From Vibrio penaeicida (lineage in GTDB: Bacteria; Pseudomonadota; Gammaproteobacteria; Enterobacterales; Vibrionaceae), in assembly GCF_019977755.1 (NCBI RefSeq), contig NZ_AP025145.1, positions 248,001 to 312,000 of the forward strand: a DNA stretch of 64,000 nucleotides. The letters are read 5' to 3'. Position 1 is the first letter of the stretch. Each line of letters starts with the position of its first letter. The position numbers and the translations under genes are program-made. Below are positions 9,311-18,240 of the stretch, piece by piece. Under the pieces are notes generated by a model. That model searched no databases. It was not told where the DNA came from and was given only the letters and a program-made list of their open reading frames with translations.

Positions 9311-10300
9311 TTATGTGATAGGCTCTAGCCCGCTTTTCAAAAAGTTGAACCAGTTATCACCGATAATTTGTCCTGCCTCGGGTTCGTTGAACCCATGACG
9401 TAGTAATCCGTTATAAATGTTTTCCATTCCTTCGCTGCCAGCGAACCACGGCAGTGAGTCTGGCCAGCCCGAATTGCTTGCCGAGCCTTCACCATAGTCC
9501 ATGGCTTTTGACCAGCGCCCGTTACGCATCCACTCCAGCACAGACTGAGGTTGGTTTAGGCATAAGTCAGACCCGATAGCGAGATGCTCAACACCCACCA
9601 TGTCGGCGGTTTTGGCGATCATTTGGCAGAAGTCTTCCAAGGTACAATCACTGCCTTTTGGAAGGTGGAAAGGGTAAAGGCTAAATCCGAGTAGCCCGCC
9701 ACGTTCAGTGAGCGACTTAATGACATGATCCGATTTATTGCGAAGGGCTTTGTGTGCAAAACTTGGGTTAGCGTGGCTAATACAAATCGGACGAGAAGAC
9801 ATATCGATGGCTTCCAGCGTTGAGCGTTCTGCGCTGTGAGACATATCGATGATCATGCCTACTCGGTTCATTTCCTGAATGGCTTGTTTACCAAATCGAG
9901 TAATGCCCATGTCGTGTTGCTCGTAGCAGCCTGTCGCCAACAAACTTTGGTTGTTGTAGGTAAGCTGCATGATCAGCAAACCTTGGCGTTTCATTACTTC
10001 GATTAACCCAATCTCATCTTCTATTGGGGAGCAGTTTTGTGCCCCAAAGAAAATACCGACTCTACCCGTGGCTTTTGCTTCTTCCACATCTGCCATGGTG
10101 TGAATAGGCATAATGAGATCGGCATTTTGTTCGAATCTCAGGTTCCACTCTGCAAAACGCGTAAGCGTCTCGCGGGTGTTTTCGTGATACACCACAGTGG
10201 CGTGCACAGCGGTAATACCGCTGGCTTTTAGAGTTTGAAAATACTCGCGATTCCAGTTGCAGTACTGCAAGCCATCAATCACTATCCTTTGCTGATACAT
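9311..10300 (-). CDS. M19 (renal dipeptidase) family protein with altered N-terminal metal motif
   Basis: The 329-residue protein matches membrane dipeptidase family M19: SPIEDEIGLIEVM, LIMQLTYNNQSLLATGCYE, then IDMSHS and ICISHANPS carrying the two later metal His residues. M19 enzymes are zinc amidohydrolases that split dipeptides and related amides. The usual N-terminal HxD metal pair is not present; the equivalent position reads IDGLQYCNW. This sub-branch may therefore have another substrate or metal arrangement. It lies between the BCCT and aldehyde dehydrogenase genes, 34 bp after the latter, and probably hydrolyses an amide or ring of the imported compound. Confidence 0.88.
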   Translation of the reverse strand: MYQQRIVIDGLQYCNWNREYFQTLKASGITAVHATVVYHENTRETLTRFAEWNLRFEQNADLIMPIHTMADVEEAKATGRVGIFFGAQNCSPIEDEIGLIEVMKRQGLLIMQLTYNNQSLLATGCYEQHDMGITRFGKQAIQEMNRVGMIIDMSHSAERSTLEAIDMSSRPICISHANPSFAHKALRNKSDHVIKSLTERGGLLGFSLYPFHLPKGSDCTLEDFCQMIAKTADMVGVEHLAIGSDLCLNQPQSVLEWMRNGRWSKAMDYGEGSASNSGWPDSLPWFAGSEGMENIYNGLLRHGFNEPEAGQIIGDNWFNFLKSGLEPIT

Positions 10301-10334
10301 GCCTATTCCTTCCTAGTTGGTGTTCACGATATGA

Positions 10335-11789
10335 TCAGTAAGGACGCTGGTAAGTCGTCTTCACTACGGTGTAAAACTCTTTGGCGTACTGACCCTGTTC
10401 ACGCGGACCAAAGCTGGATTCTTTGCGCCCACCAAACGGCACGTGATAATCGGTACCAGCTGTTGGCAGATTAACCATGACGCATCCCGTTTGTGCTTGT
10501 TGTTTGAAAATGGCACTGGTGCGCAGGCTTTGGGTGATGATGCCGCCAGTCAGACCAAAGCGAGTGTCGTTGGTGACGGCAATGGCTTCTTCGAGGTTCG
10601 CAACACGAATGACGCTGGCCATTGGCGCAAACACTTCTTCTTGGTTCACTTCCCATTGATTCTGAGTATCCAAGAACAGAGTCGGTGACATGTAGTAACC
10701 TTCGTGAGCGAGGTTTAAACGCTCACCACCAAATGCCAATTCCGCGCCACTTTCTCGGGCTTTGTCGAGCCATGCGAAGTTGGCGTCCAGCTGATTACCA
10801 TCGACAACCGGCCCCATAAATACGCCGTCTTCGAGTGCGTGGCCGACTTTCAGCTCGCTCATGCGTTTGATCAGTGCTTCCACGTATTGGTCGTGAATAC
10901 CATCCATGACGACAAGGCGAGAAGATGCGGTACATTTTTGACCAGCACCAGAGAAAGAACCGGCAATAGTGGCATCAACCGCTGTTTGAATATCGGCATC
11001 GTCGGCAACCACTAAGGCATTCTTACTGCCCATTTCCAATTGGCTGCGCACAAAGTTGGGTGCGGTTGCAGCAGCAACTTTACGACCGGTTTCAACAGAA
11101 CCCGTAAAGCTGACCGCGTTAATCTCTTTAGAATTAATCAGAGTGTTACCAACCTTAGAACCACTACCTAGAACGAGGTTGAATGTGCCAGCTGGCAATC
11201 CTTGGCGGTGAATAATTTCAGTCAGAGCAACGGCACTGGCAGGAGTGAGGTTAGCGGGTTTCCAAATGACGCTGTTACCAAACGCGAGTGCTGGCGCGAT
11301 TTTCCAAGCGGCGGTGGCGGTAGGGAAGTTCCATGGGGAAATGATGGCAACCACACCAACCGCTTCACGCGTGACTTCAACAGAAACACCAGGTCGAACA
11401 GAATCGGCTGTGTCGCCCATTTGACGAAGAACTTCCGCCGCAAAGTACTGGAAGAACTGCCCAGCGCGGTAGATTTCTCCACGCCCTTCAGCAAAAGGTT
11501 TTCCTTCTTCACGAGAAAGTAGCGTACCCAATTCGTCACATCGTGCTATCAACTCATCACCAATCGCTTGCAAGACAGCTTGCTTGCGCTCCATCGGGGC
11601 TTTTTCCCACTCTGGCTGTGCGTGTCTTGCTGCGCTGATAGCCTGTTGAGTTTGTTGCTCGCTTGCTTGTGCGAAGGAACCAATGGTATCGGAAATGTCC
11701 GATGGGTTGATGTTAGCAACAGTGCTTTCACCTGTATGCCATTCACCACCAATGTAGAGTGCGTTTTCGTAGGGCAATTGAGTCGTCAT
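10335..11789 (-). CDS. NAD(P)-dependent aldehyde dehydrogenase
   Basis: 484 residues from the ATG at 11789, chosen because AAGGACAC lies 4-11 bp upstream; an in-frame ATG at 11822 lacks such a site. ALDH hallmarks are present: the ISPWNFPTATAAWKIAPAL segment, cofactor region SFTGSVETGRKV, general-base Glu in QLEMGSKN and catalytic Cys in GAGQKCTASSR. Such enzymes oxidise an aldehyde to the acid. The sequence resembles the semialdehyde and 2,5-dioxovalerate group, but substrate choice cannot be read. It stands between ridA-like and M19 genes and probably completes oxidation of a semialdehyde. Confidence 0.95.
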   Translation of the reverse strand: MTTQLPYENALYIGGEWHTGESTVANINPSDISDTIGSFAQASEQQTQQAISAARHAQPEWEKAPMERKQAVLQAIGDELIARCDELGTLLSREEGKPFAEGRGEIYRAGQFFQYFAAEVLRQMGDTADSVRPGVSVEVTREAVGVVAIISPWNFPTATAAWKIAPALAFGNSVIWKPANLTPASAVALTEIIHRQGLPAGTFNLVLGSGSKVGNTLINSKEINAVSFTGSVETGRKVAAATAPNFVRSQLEMGSKNALVVADDADIQTAVDATIAGSFSGAGQKCTASSRLVVMDGIHDQYVEALIKRMSELKVGHALEDGVFMGPVVDGNQLDANFAWLDKARESGAELAFGGERLNLAHEGYYMSPTLFLDTQNQWEVNQEEVFAPMASVIRVANLEEAIAVTNDTRFGLTGGIITQSLRTSAIFKQQAQTGCVMVNLPTAGTDYHVPFGGRKESSFGPREQGQYAKEFYTVVKTTYQRPY

Positions 11790-11901
11790 TGTTGTGTCCT
11801 TGTCTGTTCTTTGGCTGCTCATCCCTTATTGTTATAGACGTTTTGCAGCGTGTTCGAATATATGTCGTGTTTATTGAGGCTTGGTTGTTGGCTAAAAAAA
11901 G

Positions 11902-12300
11902 CTACTGAGTCTGCGTCGCAGAAGCGTACACAACGAACTCCACCAACATTTCCTCTCTAGCCAGACCTGCTACAACCATGGCTGCACGGTTAGGGAAGGG
12001 GGCGTTAAAGTACTCGGCATAAACACGGTTAACTGTTTGAAGATATTCGCGGTCGGTCACGTAAATCAAAACTTGAAAGACTGAATCCATGGATTCGCCA
12101 GCGCACTCAAGGGTATGACTTAAGTTTGCGAAAGTTTGTCGGGTTTGAGCCTCGATACCACCTTCAACAACCGCACCCGTTTCATCAATGGGAATTTGAG
12201 CAGTGTAAAGCGTGCCGTTTCCAACGACTGCCCATTCAAGTGGCGCTTTGGAAGCAAAAAGTTCAGTTTTAATTGGTTGTTTTTTAGGTTGTGTATTCAC
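11902..12300 (-). CDS. RidA (YjgF/YER057c/UK114) family protein
   Basis: At 132 residues it has the usual length. The RidA motif is clear at the C-terminus (FPNRAAMVVAGLAREEMLVE), including the Arg that anchors the carboxylate of imine substrates. RidA enzymes hydrolyse reactive enamines and imines; catabolic paralogues often act in amino-acid-like degradation operons. It is the first gene of the minus-strand cluster and is divergent from a LysR regulator, with an AT-rich operator between. That makes deamination of a nitrogen compound likely. Confidence 0.93.
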   Translation of the reverse strand: MNTQPKKQPIKTELFASKAPLEWAVVGNGTLYTAQIPIDETGAVVEGGIEAQTRQTFANLSHTLECAGESMDSVFQVLIYVTDREYLQTVNRVYAEYFNAPFPNRAAMVVAGLAREEMLVEFVVYASATQTQ

Positions 12301-12361
12301 GTCTCGGTTCCAATATGTAACGAAATTGTTTCTTGATGGTTAAATATTGCCCGTTGACAGG

Positions 12362-12410
12362 TGATAAATCTAACGGTAAATTTTTTACATTTGATAAATA
12401 AAATTTATCA
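12362..12410. promoter_or_regulatory. Probable LysR operator between ridA-like gene and LysR gene
   Basis: TGATAAAT (12392-12399) and ATTTATCA (12403-12410) form a perfect 8-bp inverted repeat with a 3-nt spacer. A further direct TGATAAAT occurs at 12362-12369. The position between divergent genes fits a LysR binding region. Binding is inferred. Confidence 0.55.
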
Positions 12411-12452
12411 TCGTGTTTGGCATCAATCCCAAAGAGGGCTGAGAGAAAAATT

Positions 12453-13352
12453 ATGAATATAAAGCTGCAACAACTGATGCATTTTTCTTTCGTCGTAGAA
12501 GAAGGGGGGTTTAGAGCGGCGTCGCATCGAGCGAATCGATCTCAGGCGGCGCTTTCCACTTCTATTAAGGAGTTAGAGCGCACATTAGGGCAACCACTTT
12601 TTGAAAGTGGCAATAAGTCTGCGTTGACGCCATTTGGTGAAATTTGTGTCCCTAAAATTTCCCAGTTTCTAAATGTGTACCATGCGCTGGATAACGATTT
12701 GCGAGCGGCGGCAGCTGGTCAGCAAGGTCGGGTACGCATTGCCAGCGTTCCTTCAGTCGCCGCCAAACTGATTCCAAGTGTGCTGGCTGCATTTTGTGAA
12801 CAGTTCCCTAGTGTGGAAGTGAGCTTAGTCGACGACAATGCAGCTGGTGTAGAGTCTCGGTTGATGTCTGGAGAAGTCGATCTCGCTTTGGGTAACTGCT
12901 CGCACTTGGAAGAAGAATCCATTGATTTTGTTTCGCTGATTTCAGACCCGATTGGAGTGGTGTGTTTGAAAGACAACCCAATCGCGAGCAAACAAGAAGG
13001 CATTGCATGGGAAACTCTCATACAGCAACCATTTATTCGAAACGGCACCTGTACCCTGCTGGAATCTACGCCGGCCAGAGTGCTAAGTGAGCGAGCACTC
13101 TACTCTGTAGAAAATATTACTTCTTTATTCTCTGTCCTTGAGTTAGGAATAGGTGTGACAACACTTCCAAAACTAGCGTTTCCTACCAATGAAACACGCC
13201 TGACTTGGATACCCCTAATCGATCCACCATTACAACGTGAGATAGGGATTTTTAGGTTGTCCGATCGCACTATATCCCCGCAAGCGCAAGCCTTTCACGA
13301 CCTATGTATCGAGTATCTAAATTACGGTCAGGAGAGTAGGAATGATCTTTAG
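12453..13352 (+). CDS. LysR family regulator of the RidA/ALDH/BCCT cluster
   Basis: About 299 residues from the ATG at 12453, which has GAGAG upstream; an in-frame ATG at 12417 adds an unrelated basic extension. The helix-turn-helix domain is clear (LQQLMHFSFVVEEGGFRAAS, then RSQAALSTSIKELERTLGQ), followed by a normal effector domain. It is divergent from the ridA-like gene, with TGATAAAT repeats between, so it is the obvious regulator of the 5.0-12.3 kb cluster. The inducer may be the compound carried by the BCCT protein; this is inference. Confidence 0.92.
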   Translation: MNIKLQQLMHFSFVVEEGGFRAASHRANRSQAALSTSIKELERTLGQPLFESGNKSALTPFGEICVPKISQFLNVYHALDNDLRAAAAGQQGRVRIASVPSVAAKLIPSVLAAFCEQFPSVEVSLVDDNAAGVESRLMSGEVDLALGNCSHLEEESIDFVSLISDPIGVVCLKDNPIASKQEGIAWETLIQQPFIRNGTCTLLESTPARVLSERALYSVENITSLFSVLELGIGVTTLPKLAFPTNETRLTWIPLIDPPLQREIGIFRLSDRTISPQAQAFHDLCIEYLNYGQESRNDL

Positions 13353-13487
13353 GTCATAAATTGAACCAATACTGATCAAACTATCAAAAAGCAATTTCTA
13401 TTTAGGAAAACTCGGTTTTATTCCACTGATATTCACTCTCCAATCTCAATGCATAAGAATGATTTTGCAAACACAAAGGAGATAATA

Positions 13488-14843
13488 ATGGAAAGAAAAC
13501 CTTTTGCTTTATGTACCTTAGCAGCAAGTATTGCACTTGTTATGGCACCTTCTGTTGCTTTGGCGAGCTCGTCTTCAGACGGTGCGTCAGGCAGCGCAAC
13601 CCCTACAGTAAACAATAGCCCGCTACCAGCGTTACCTAGCTACCCAAACAAAGCGTATGCCGATGGTGGAAATGTTGAAGCCCTACAATACAACGTCTTT
13701 AACGACCCCGATTTCTATAAACCTTTGTCGTATCTTGGGCATTATTTAGGCTTTGGTTGGGCTGGTGGTACGAAATCACGCTATATCGGTGAAGATATGG
13801 AAGTGAGGCGTATTGATGAAAAGACATACAGCATCAATGCGCGATACAACAGTAATGATCCACATGCCGATGGCTATTGGGCACACAAGCGGTTAAAAAT
13901 GAAAGTGAAAGACGTCAAATTGGTGACAAATCCAGCGACATTGGTGTTGGGTGAGCCTGAAGTATACGATCGTGAAGCTTTAGCAACTGTTGATGCAATG
14001 GTGTACAACTGCGGAACGACAGAAGACACAGCACCTGTCGATATTGGGTACAACGAAACGACAAGTTGGACAAAAACCGATAACTTCTCGTTTGGTCAAT
14101 CGCTCAGTGTGACAAACAAATACGAAGTTGGTGTACCACTTATTGGTGGCGCTTCGTCGGAAATCAAAGCCGAATTCAATGCGAGCCAAGGTTGGAGTGA
14201 AACGGATGGTAAATCCACCTCAGTTGACCGAAAAGCACAGTACCGAGCGCAAATTCCTGCTATGAATAAACGCTATATTACGCTCACTTTGTTTAAGCAA
14301 AAGGCTGACATTCCCTACAATTCATTTGCTTATCTAAGCTACAACCTAGATTTCGAAGGGTTCCTGCGCTGGAGTGGGAATGCGCGATCTGATCATCCAA
14401 CCAATCGACCTACCATGACGCAAACCTTTGGAAGCACCATTGGTCTTAATGGTCCTCAAAAAATCGCCGACGAATATAAATATTCCTATATTTCTGGGCG
14501 TAGTAATTGGGATTGGCACTGGATGAAGGATGAATTTGGTCAGTCTAACCTTAGCTGGGTGCTAGGTAATGTGGCCAAACGTAAATACGGTGCAGCGATG
14601 TCTGGTAAGTTCACGACTGTCGATGGCAGTCAATACAACATTACAGCAGGGGCGGCGATTCCATTAACGCAACAAGAGATTTCGACGCTAGCAAATTGTA
14701 GCCAACCATCTAATGGTCGTACAGCAAGATTGCGCTCAGCCGGTTCCAATATGGGCTTAGTTGTGGAATCCGTTGAAAGGCTATCTGATGACTATGCGGA
14801 TGCTAACATCTCTGTTTCTCTAGCGAGCCCATTGACGCAATAG
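13488..14843 (+). CDS. Aerolysin-family pore-forming toxin lacking the N-terminal lobe
   Basis: 451 residues from the ATG at 13488, which has AAGGAG upstream (13477-13482). The signal peptide runs to about residue 26 (PSVALA/SSSS). Compared from memory with Aeromonas aerolysin, YLGHYLGFGWAGGTKSRYIG then EDMEV (from residue 82), the insertion-hairpin region VPLIGGASSEIKAEFNASQG, GFLRWSGNARSDHPTNRP (about residue 291) and a C-terminal GRTARLRSAG segment (about 410) line up. The last resembles the protease activation site before the C-terminal peptide. The separate N-terminal APT lobe of aerolysin (about 80 residues) is missing, as in Clostridium septicum alpha toxin. The protein is probably secreted as a protoxin that makes heptameric beta-barrel pores. 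It is monocistronic, with a terminator downstream. Confidence 0.9.
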   Translation: MERKPFALCTLAASIALVMAPSVALASSSSDGASGSATPTVNNSPLPALPSYPNKAYADGGNVEALQYNVFNDPDFYKPLSYLGHYLGFGWAGGTKSRYIGEDMEVRRIDEKTYSINARYNSNDPHADGYWAHKRLKMKVKDVKLVTNPATLVLGEPEVYDREALATVDAMVYNCGTTEDTAPVDIGYNETTSWTKTDNFSFGQSLSVTNKYEVGVPLIGGASSEIKAEFNASQGWSETDGKSTSVDRKAQYRAQIPAMNKRYITLTLFKQKADIPYNSFAYLSYNLDFEGFLRWSGNARSDHPTNRPTMTQTFGSTIGLNGPQKIADEYKYSYISGRSNWDWHWMKDEFGQSNLSWVLGNVAKRKYGAAMSGKFTTVDGSQYNITAGAAIPLTQQEISTLANCSQPSNGRTARLRSAGSNMGLVVESVERLSDDYADANISVSLASPLTQ

Positions 14844-14944
14844 AGAATAAGCCCTTATTCACTAATAGTACCGACACTATTGTTGAGTTCATTTAATGAT
14901 AGAAGAGTGGTATTGGGGAGTTAGGAAAAATTATCAATATAAAG

Positions 14945-14969
14945 TAGAGGGGAATTCCCCTCTATTTTT
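14945..14969 (+). terminator. Terminator of the aerolysin-like gene (possibly bidirectional)
   Basis: TAGAGGGGAA and TTCCCCTCTA form a perfect 20-bp palindrome (14945-14964) followed by TTTTT on the plus strand. It sits between convergent toxin and LysR genes and may serve both. Confidence 0.8.
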
Positions 14970-14987
14970 ATATTATAAAGTTCTAAA

Positions 14988-15920
14988 TTAAAGTTCATTG
15001 CTTAATGCTGGTTTGATTATAGGGTTTTCAATAACACAGGATTGACTTGGTATTATTTCGGCTAAATTTTGTTTGAGGAAATCAATTAAAGTTCGGGTGG
15101 GTGTCGTTAATAATTGTCTATTGGGAAATATTAAGCTGATATCTTGTGGTGGTAATGATTTGTCTTTTAACAATATAACCATATCACCATTTATAACGTT
15201 ATCCTTAATATTAAAATAAGGAAGTATAGAGATAGCATTTATCGACTTTATGGCATTAATGGCACATCTATCTGAATTTACTTTCATAACTACGTTATCT
15301 GTTGAAACGTAGTTAGATAAAAAATTCTTATATAATGAAAAGGTTGTCGCTACATTTAAAACAATAGGTAACTGGCTAATATAATGGATGTTATCCCTTT
15401 CTTGTTTAGGGACTAAGTTAGAAGGGGCAACAAGTACTCGAGGTATTTGCCCAAGCTTTACAGAGACGACATCTTGTTCGGTCACTTTTCCAATTCGTAA
15501 AACCAAGTCATACCCCATACGTGAAATAGACTCTCTTGTATCGTTCATACAGATATCTAGATGGATGTCGGGGTACTGATTGATGAACTTTAATAAGATA
15601 GGAAAAACAACGTCTTCACCAAAACGTCGCGGCAGTCCAAGCCTAACAGTGCCTTTCATCGTACTTTCTATATTGGGCATCATTAGCTCATTATAGCCAT
15701 GTAGCAAGTCTCGGGCTTTTTGATAGAAGTCGATTCCTTTATTGGTTAACGATATTTTATTTCCCTTTCTATTTAATAATTGATATCCCACTTCTTTCTC
15801 AAGATATTGTACACGTTTACTGACGGTTGATATGGAAACAGAAAGCTGCTCTGCGGCAAGAGAGAAGCTATTGGCATTTACTACGGTAACAAAAGCTTTT
15901 ATTTTTAGAAATTTATCCAT
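14988..15920 (-). CDS. LysR family transcriptional regulator, AT-rich
   Basis: The 310-residue protein has a typical LysR N-terminus (FLKIKAFVTVVNANSFSLAA, then SVSISTVSKRVQYLEKEVGY) and an effector domain with an LRLGLPRRFGED-like start. Codon usage is visibly more AT-rich than in the neighbouring genes, with many AAT, ATA and TTA codons, which hints at separate origin. It is convergent with the toxin gene and 490 bp from pstS. Its target is not evident; regulation of the toxin is possible but not shown by shared upstream sites. Confidence 0.9.
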   Translation of the reverse strand: MDKFLKIKAFVTVVNANSFSLAAEQLSVSISTVSKRVQYLEKEVGYQLLNRKGNKISLTNKGIDFYQKARDLLHGYNELMMPNIESTMKGTVRLGLPRRFGEDVVFPILLKFINQYPDIHLDICMNDTRESISRMGYDLVLRIGKVTEQDVVSVKLGQIPRVLVAPSNLVPKQERDNIHYISQLPIVLNVATTFSLYKNFLSNYVSTDNVVMKVNSDRCAINAIKSINAISILPYFNIKDNVINGDMVILLKDKSLPPQDISLIFPNRQLLTTPTRTLIDFLKQNLAEIIPSQSCVIENPIIKPALSNEL

Positions 15921-16408
15921 TTTACCAACTTAACGAATAACATGGTTATTTATTGATGATATGCTGTAAAACTAAATATAGGATTGGTTTTTGTAAGGTT
16001 ATTAATAATGTTAAATTGTTCGATAAGATTTTATTATAACTTTATTATTTCTATGGAAATGTGATTTTAATTCTAAAATTGTTGTTAATCAGCTCAATTT
16101 TATCAATTGACCCATACTTATTTAGCTATATCTAAATAAGTATGGGTTAAATAATATAAGTATTCATATTGAATGAGAAACCATAGACCAGCAAAGGCTC
16201 ACCTTGTTTAGAGTAGTAGCAGCCAAGTTGACACAGTAAGTTGAAGATAAATTTAGTGTGTGAAATAGGAGAAATGCAAGAATTCTCAAAAATTACACCT
16301 TGTCATATAGGGTTCAAACTAGTGAAACACGACTGTCATAAATCCCTCCTAAAGTGAGCAGCGTCAAGTGAAACACAACGGCGATGAATGCCACTAAAGG
16401 AAATTGTG
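15921..16408. other. Intergenic region upstream of pstS
   Basis: About 490 bp, very AT-rich near the LysR gene. A repeated AAATAAGTATGGGTT / ACCCATACTTATTTA inverted pair is visible around 16110-16150 and could be a hairpin or operator. The pstS-proximal part holds the Pho-box-like sites described separately. No ORF with coding character is seen. Confidence 0.5.
16300..16350 (+). promoter_or_regulatory. Candidate Pho boxes upstream of pstS
   Basis: CTGTCATAAATCCCTCCT (16333-16350) matches the first half of the PhoB box (CTGTCATAWA) well, but its second half is poor. A weaker TTGTCATATAGGGTTCAA lies at 16300-16317. Phosphate starvation control by PhoB is established for pst operons in related bacteria; these sites are a plausible but imperfect basis. 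Confidence 0.4.
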
Positions 16409-17230
16409 ATGAAAAAAACAGTAATCGGTGCATTAGCTCTACTAGGCACACTAACAGTAAACCCAGTTCTAGCTAAAGAAACTATCTCTGCTGTCGGTTC
16501 TAGCAGTGTTACTCCACTGATGGAAGTGTTCTCTGAAACTTACATGAAAGCGAACGGAAACGTCTTCATTGAAGTTCAAGGTCCTGGTTCTTCTGCTGGT
16601 GTGAAAGCCGCGAAAAATGGAAGTGCGGATCTAGGTATGTCATCTCGCAACCTAAAAAGTTCTGAAAAAGAGCCAGCGCTAAAAGAACTGGTTGTTGCTC
16701 GTGATGGTATCGCGGTTGTGGTTAACCCTAAAAACGGTTTGAAAGGTCTTACGGCTGAACAAGTAACAGCTATCTATAAAGGCGAAGTGACTAACTGGAA
16801 ACAAGTTGGCGGTGCTGACAAGCCTATCGTTGCAATTACTCGTGATACTGCGTCAGGTACTCGTGGTGCATTCGAAGACATCATGAAGCTGAAAAAGAAA
16901 ATCTCTGGTAAAAAGGTTTCAGCGATTTCTCAACGTGCACAAGTTGCTAACGGCAATGGCGCGCTAAAAACAATGGTAGCAAGTAACCCGTTTGCAATTG
17001 GCTACATTTCTTTAGGTACCGTTGATTCTTCGGTTCAAGCTCTGGATATCGACGGCACACCAGCCACTGTGGAAAACGTGAAAAACGGTTCATATAAAGT
17101 CGCTCGCCCATTCCTTGTATTGTTCAAAGAAGGCAACCCATCGCCTGAAACGCAAAAATTCCTAGATTGGATGCTTGAGAAAGAAGCGCAATCTCTTGTA
17201 GCGAAAAAAGGCTACATCACAGTTAACTAA
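16409..17230 (+). CDS. pstS: Phosphate ABC transporter, periplasmic binding protein PstS
   Basis: 273 residues from the ATG at 16409, preceded by AAAGGAAATTGTG; the longer reading from 16388 would add residues before the signal peptide MKKTVIGALALLGTLTVNPV. The mature part begins ETISAVGSSSVTPLM, and RDTASGTRGAFEDIM forms the phosphate-binding loop typical of PstS. The protein captures phosphate in the periplasm for PstCAB. It is the first gene of pstSCAB, with candidate Pho boxes upstream. This is the short PstS type common in vibrios. No phoU or phoBR follows in the window. Confidence 0.95.
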   Translation: MKKTVIGALALLGTLTVNPVLAKETISAVGSSSVTPLMEVFSETYMKANGNVFIEVQGPGSSAGVKAAKNGSADLGMSSRNLKSSEKEPALKELVVARDGIAVVVNPKNGLKGLTAEQVTAIYKGEVTNWKQVGGADKPIVAITRDTASGTRGAFEDIMKLKKKISGKKVSAISQRAQVANGNGALKTMVASNPFAIGYISLGTVDSSVQALDIDGTPATVENVKNGSYKVARPFLVLFKEGNPSPETQKFLDWMLEKEAQSLVAKKGYITVN

Positions 17231-17308
17231 GCTCCTTTTTAAAATATTTGCTCAGCTCGCGAGGGCTGAGCGTTTTCCATTTCGAACCTTTCGATATGAG
17301 TATTTTTT

Positions 17309-18238
17309 ATGACCATCGCGATCAATAGTGAAAAGTCTATGAGTGGCGAAAACACAGAAAAAAACCGTCCACTGCGTGAGAAAAAGCGCGTAGATTGGAA
17401 AGAGCGTATCTTCCATTCTTTATTCCTGAGCAGTGCCGTTATCGGTATCGTCTCTTTAGCAACCATTGCTTACTTCATCGTTGCAGAAAGTATTCCAGCC
17501 TTCCAAGAAGCAGGTGTAACCGGCATCGTTTTTGGGCAGGACTGGTTGCCGCCGGCACTTTACGGTGTTGCGACCATGATTGTGGCGTCGGTAGTGTCTA
17601 CCTTCGGCGCGGTTATTGTGGGTGTGCCAATTGGTGTGTTAACCGCTATCTTCATTGCTGAAATTGCACCAAAACGCTTAGCCGATATCATCCGCCCTGC
17701 GGTTGAACTGTTAGCGGGTATTCCTTCCGTGGTATACGGATTCTTCGGGTTGGTAATCATTGTTCCACTGATTCAGCAGATCTTTAATGTTCCGGCAGGT
17801 AACACGATTTTAGCTGGGATCATCGTATTGGGTGTGATGATTTTACCCACTGTGATCACCGTATCCGAAACCTCTATCCGCGCGGTTCCGAGAACCTACA
17901 AAGAAGGCTCTTTGGCTCTGGGCGCATCAAAAATTTATACCATTTTTAAGTTGCTTGTTCCTGCTGCGCGCTCGGGAATTATGACTGGCGTCATTCTAGG
18001 TATTGCCCGTGCATTGGGTGAAACCATGGCCATTATTATGGTGATGGGGAATGCCCCTGCGATGCCTGAAGGCATTTTGGATTCCGCACGTACATTAACC
18101 GCGAACATCGCTATCGAAATGTCGTACGCAAGTGGTGTTCACGCTAGTGCACTCTACGCGACAGGCGTGGTATTGCTGGTATTCATCATGAGTTTGAATG
18201 CCGTTCTTCTGTACCTAAACCGTGAGAAGGCGAAGTAA
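17309..18238 (+). CDS. pstC: Phosphate ABC transporter permease PstC
   Basis: The 309-residue inner-membrane protein has a polar, charged N-terminal tail followed by about six helices. The ABC permease coupling loop is seen around TYKEGSLALGASKIYTIFKL. LLAGIPSVVYGFFGLV is a conserved Pst permease segment. It forms the membrane channel with PstA. It lies 78 bp after pstS and 2 bp before pstA. The start could be 17309 or the in-frame ATG at 17339; neither has a strong ribosome site. Confidence 0.95.
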   Translation: MTIAINSEKSMSGENTEKNRPLREKKRVDWKERIFHSLFLSSAVIGIVSLATIAYFIVAESIPAFQEAGVTGIVFGQDWLPPALYGVATMIVASVVSTFGAVIVGVPIGVLTAIFIAEIAPKRLADIIRPAVELLAGIPSVVYGFFGLVIIVPLIQQIFNVPAGNTILAGIIVLGVMILPTVITVSETSIRAVPRTYKEGSLALGASKIYTIFKLLVPAARSGIMTGVILGIARALGETMAIIMVMGNAPAMPEGILDSARTLTANIAIEMSYASGVHASALYATGVVLLVFIMSLNAVLLYLNREKAK

Positions 18239-18240
18239 TC

